This document shows, one piece after another, positions 61,901 through 64,000 of a stretch of 64,000 nt of DNA. Positions within the stretch are counted from its first letter, which is position 1, and every line of letters starts with the position of its first letter. The notes beneath the pieces are model-generated. The model saw nothing but the letters and a program-made list of their open reading frames with translations, had not been told where the DNA came from and did no database searches. The stretch spans positions 68,272,020 to 68,336,019 of the forward strand of contig NC_059471.1 in the NCBI RefSeq assembly GCF_018139145.2, given 5' to 3'. Origin of the DNA: Gymnogyps californianus. Lineage: Eukaryota > Chordata > Aves > Accipitriformes > Cathartidae. Position numbers and translations under genes: made by a program.

Positions 61901-64000
61901 TTCCTGTTACCATGAGCCAGAACCTGCTGTTCTGTGTAGCTTTATACAGATGGAATAATTCATTTTAATAGCCTACCTTAAAACTGAAGGACTAAAAGTT
62001 GTCCTTTTTAGGTTGGCTGTCTTACATCTAGTTACCGAAGTTTATCACTAATCTGCAATTAGTATATGGTTTTGAGAGTATAATTAAAGTGTACATTTAA
62101 CAATATCCCGCAGAACAGATAACTGATATAAAAGAACATCCTCTCTTCAAATATTACTTTCCTGATGGGCAGGAAACAAGAATGAAGCAGAAGAACTTAA
62201 TTCATTGCTTTGCTGGTACATAATATTTTTTCACAGTCACACAGAATAATAAAGTTTACATAACTCTCTGGTATACTAGCCCTGAACAATTATATTACCT
62301 CTGGTATTCAGTTTACCTCTCTGTCATATTTCTGTCACCTTATCTTTGTGTGTAAGAAACAAACTGTAGAGGCTAGAAATCTTTTTTATTGCTAACTACT
62401 TATATTCTTCTTACATGCTGAGCAACTAGACTTGCACTTCATGCGATGACAACAGTAGCTGTTGATCGTTACTGGAGTGGGAAAACCTCACTGTAGAGGA
62501 AGGCAAATTAAGATACTCTGGATTTCAAAGGTGCTGGTATATAGGACAGAAAAAAAGGAAACCTTAAAATTTGTTAAAAGGACGGCTTGTGGTACTGATC
62601 AGTGTAGCATGCAATTGAACCCAGCAGAACTTCACTGCTTTTTTTTGTGATTCTGTGGGATGATACAATCTTTTACAGATGGCTCTCTCCCGTTATTGAC
62701 TGACTGTTGGTATGTAGGCTACATGCAAGTTCATACCCAGACAAGCCACTGTGATGCTGAGGACAGACTTAATCACTATGCTTGACCATAGACCAGAACA
62801 ATGCCAGTACCAAAGGGGGGAGAGACAGAGGCAAGACCTAGAGGCTGGTGGGCAGCAGGCACCTTTTCATTCCTCTCACCATGGCCATGCTCCTGCCCAA
62901 CCTCAAAGCAGGACAAGCATTTCACAGTCATGGCTCTGCAGCAGTTATTGGCATAGCTAACGTAAAATGGACATCTCTGTCACCAAAAATATCATCAATC
63001 AAAGATAATCTGTGTCTTACCTAATCATGCTGAAATCACAAGAAGCCAGATAACTGGAGCTGCCCCATTCCTTGAATGGCACACCCTCAGTGACCCATCA
63101 GTTTTGGGAGCATCTTTCCCTTTAAGTCCTTCTGAAAATTGTGTCCAATGCTTTGATGGATGTGAACTGCTGAGTAACACAAAGTGCAGTGCAGCACTCT
63201 AATCTCTGTTATTAATACATAGATAATAATTATATTCCATTAGTAAATTGGCAGGATATATTCAATTCCTTTCGCTTGCAGTGAAATTCATTAGTAGCTT
63301 GGCAAAAAAATGGCCTTATCCGTTTCCAAATAAGTAAATGAATTTTAGTGCTTCAGTCATAATCATGGAAAACTCTTACTTGGAAGAATTAACAAGTGGC
63401 TAAGAATTGATTTACTACTGCCGTTTTACATTGAAGGATGCCACTTAAACTTACTTCAAGTGTGCTTAGACTCCTAGGATGATGTATATTAGCATCAGGG
63501 GCAACCTGGGATGTAGGACTATGACACACCCAGGACCTGACCATCATTGCTGTTTCATTCACAGGATCTATTTTAGCACTACTTCAGCTTTTTGTCTACA
63601 ATATTCCAACTATTTCAGAAATTCAATCATATGATAAGGAATTTGCCTCTAATTCCCATTCCAAATCTAGTATATGGTATTGTATACCCATTTGTCTTTT
63701 AGTTAATATATTTTCAGCTTAAGTATCTCCTCTCATTGCTCTTTGTATATGAAGATAATCTAATCACTCTCAGCTTTCAATACAAAGTTCATTTCTACCA
63801 CCAGATATTTTGTAATGCTGTATTTATGCACTAAGTGCAAAGTTGAAATAGCACCCCTTCTTTTCTGTGTGTTGACTGTTTAAGGAAGAAATCTATTACC
63901 CACAGGACTAAAACTACTAATTTTCTGCCATTACAGAACAGTACAGTACAACAGTCTTTTTTCCCCAGTGTCTGCCAGATTTCAAATATTTACATGATCA

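Larger units (their letters stand above)
45607..64000. other. Unique AT-rich sequence with small repeats, no gene recognised
   Basis: No coding gene or CR1 copy is recognised in this 18 kb. Frames of up to 139 codons (48549-48968) have no domain, and several lie opposite other frames. Small features (old repeat remnants, poly(A) signals, microsatellites, tandem duplications, a palindrome) are listed separately. Several AT-rich stretches with many ATTA/TAAT cores, such as 52780-52880 and 63190-63370, look like possible conserved non-coding elements, but conservation cannot be judged from one sequence. Confidence 0.5.

Noticed and set aside
1..64000. CRISPR arrays, bacterial operons, prophage or plasmid functions
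   Set aside because: There are no regularly spaced direct repeats, no dense ORF packing and no ribosome-binding sites. The CR1 elements and composition indicate vertebrate nuclear DNA.

Overview
This window looks like avian nuclear DNA from a gene desert or a very long intron. The base composition is AT-rich. Dispersed repeats are sparse, and nearly all the recognisable ones are CR1 non-LTR retrotransposons with the typical avian 3' end (an octamer tail around ATTCTATG and the TTGGACTAGATGACC-type segment). No microbial gene organisation is present. I found no protein-coding gene, rRNA, intact tRNA or CRISPR array that I can defend. The open reading frames (longest 140 codons) carry no domain I recognise, often overlap frames on the other strand, and are what chance gives in 64 kb.

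Layout. 1-6.6 kb is unique sequence with a 32-bp-period duplication, a 32-bp Z-DNA-prone purine/pyrimidine run and an old foldback repeat. 6.6-8.6 kb holds three CR1 3' fragments, all on the minus strand. 8.6-14 kb is unique apart from a short-loop G-quadruplex motif. 14.1-15.0 kb holds a very decayed CR1/L3-type LINE on the plus strand that still shows its reverse-transcriptase FADD box. 15-19 kb is unique with short hairpins, one resembling a steroid-receptor inverted repeat. 19.1-20.3 kb is strongly purine-rich on the plus strand. 20.3-28.2 kb is unique with two foldbacks near 23.3-23.6 kb. 28.2-29.65 kb is a broken CR1 ORF2 5' segment covering the endonuclease, which stops before the reverse-transcriptase domain. 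29.9-30.3 kb holds an old foldback repeat and a tRNA-like B-box relic. 30.84-31.11 kb is a short CpG-island-like segment, followed about 230 bp later by a near-consensus splice donor. 37.3-37.99 kb and 45.3-45.6 kb are ordinary 5'-truncated plus-strand CR1 copies. The rest, to 64 kb, is unique AT-rich sequence with microsatellites, small duplications, tandem poly(A) signals near 48.27 kb and an 18-bp perfect palindrome of homeodomain-like half sites at 58.96 kb.

Functionally the window is best read as repeat fossils of several ages plus a few candidate regulatory sites. The features most worth testing are the CpG-rich segment with its downstream donor, the purine-biased kilobase, the homeodomain-type palindrome, and the ancient amniote-type repeats, which may be shared with turtles and crocodilians. 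I saw nothing that supports a new enzymatic or defence system.
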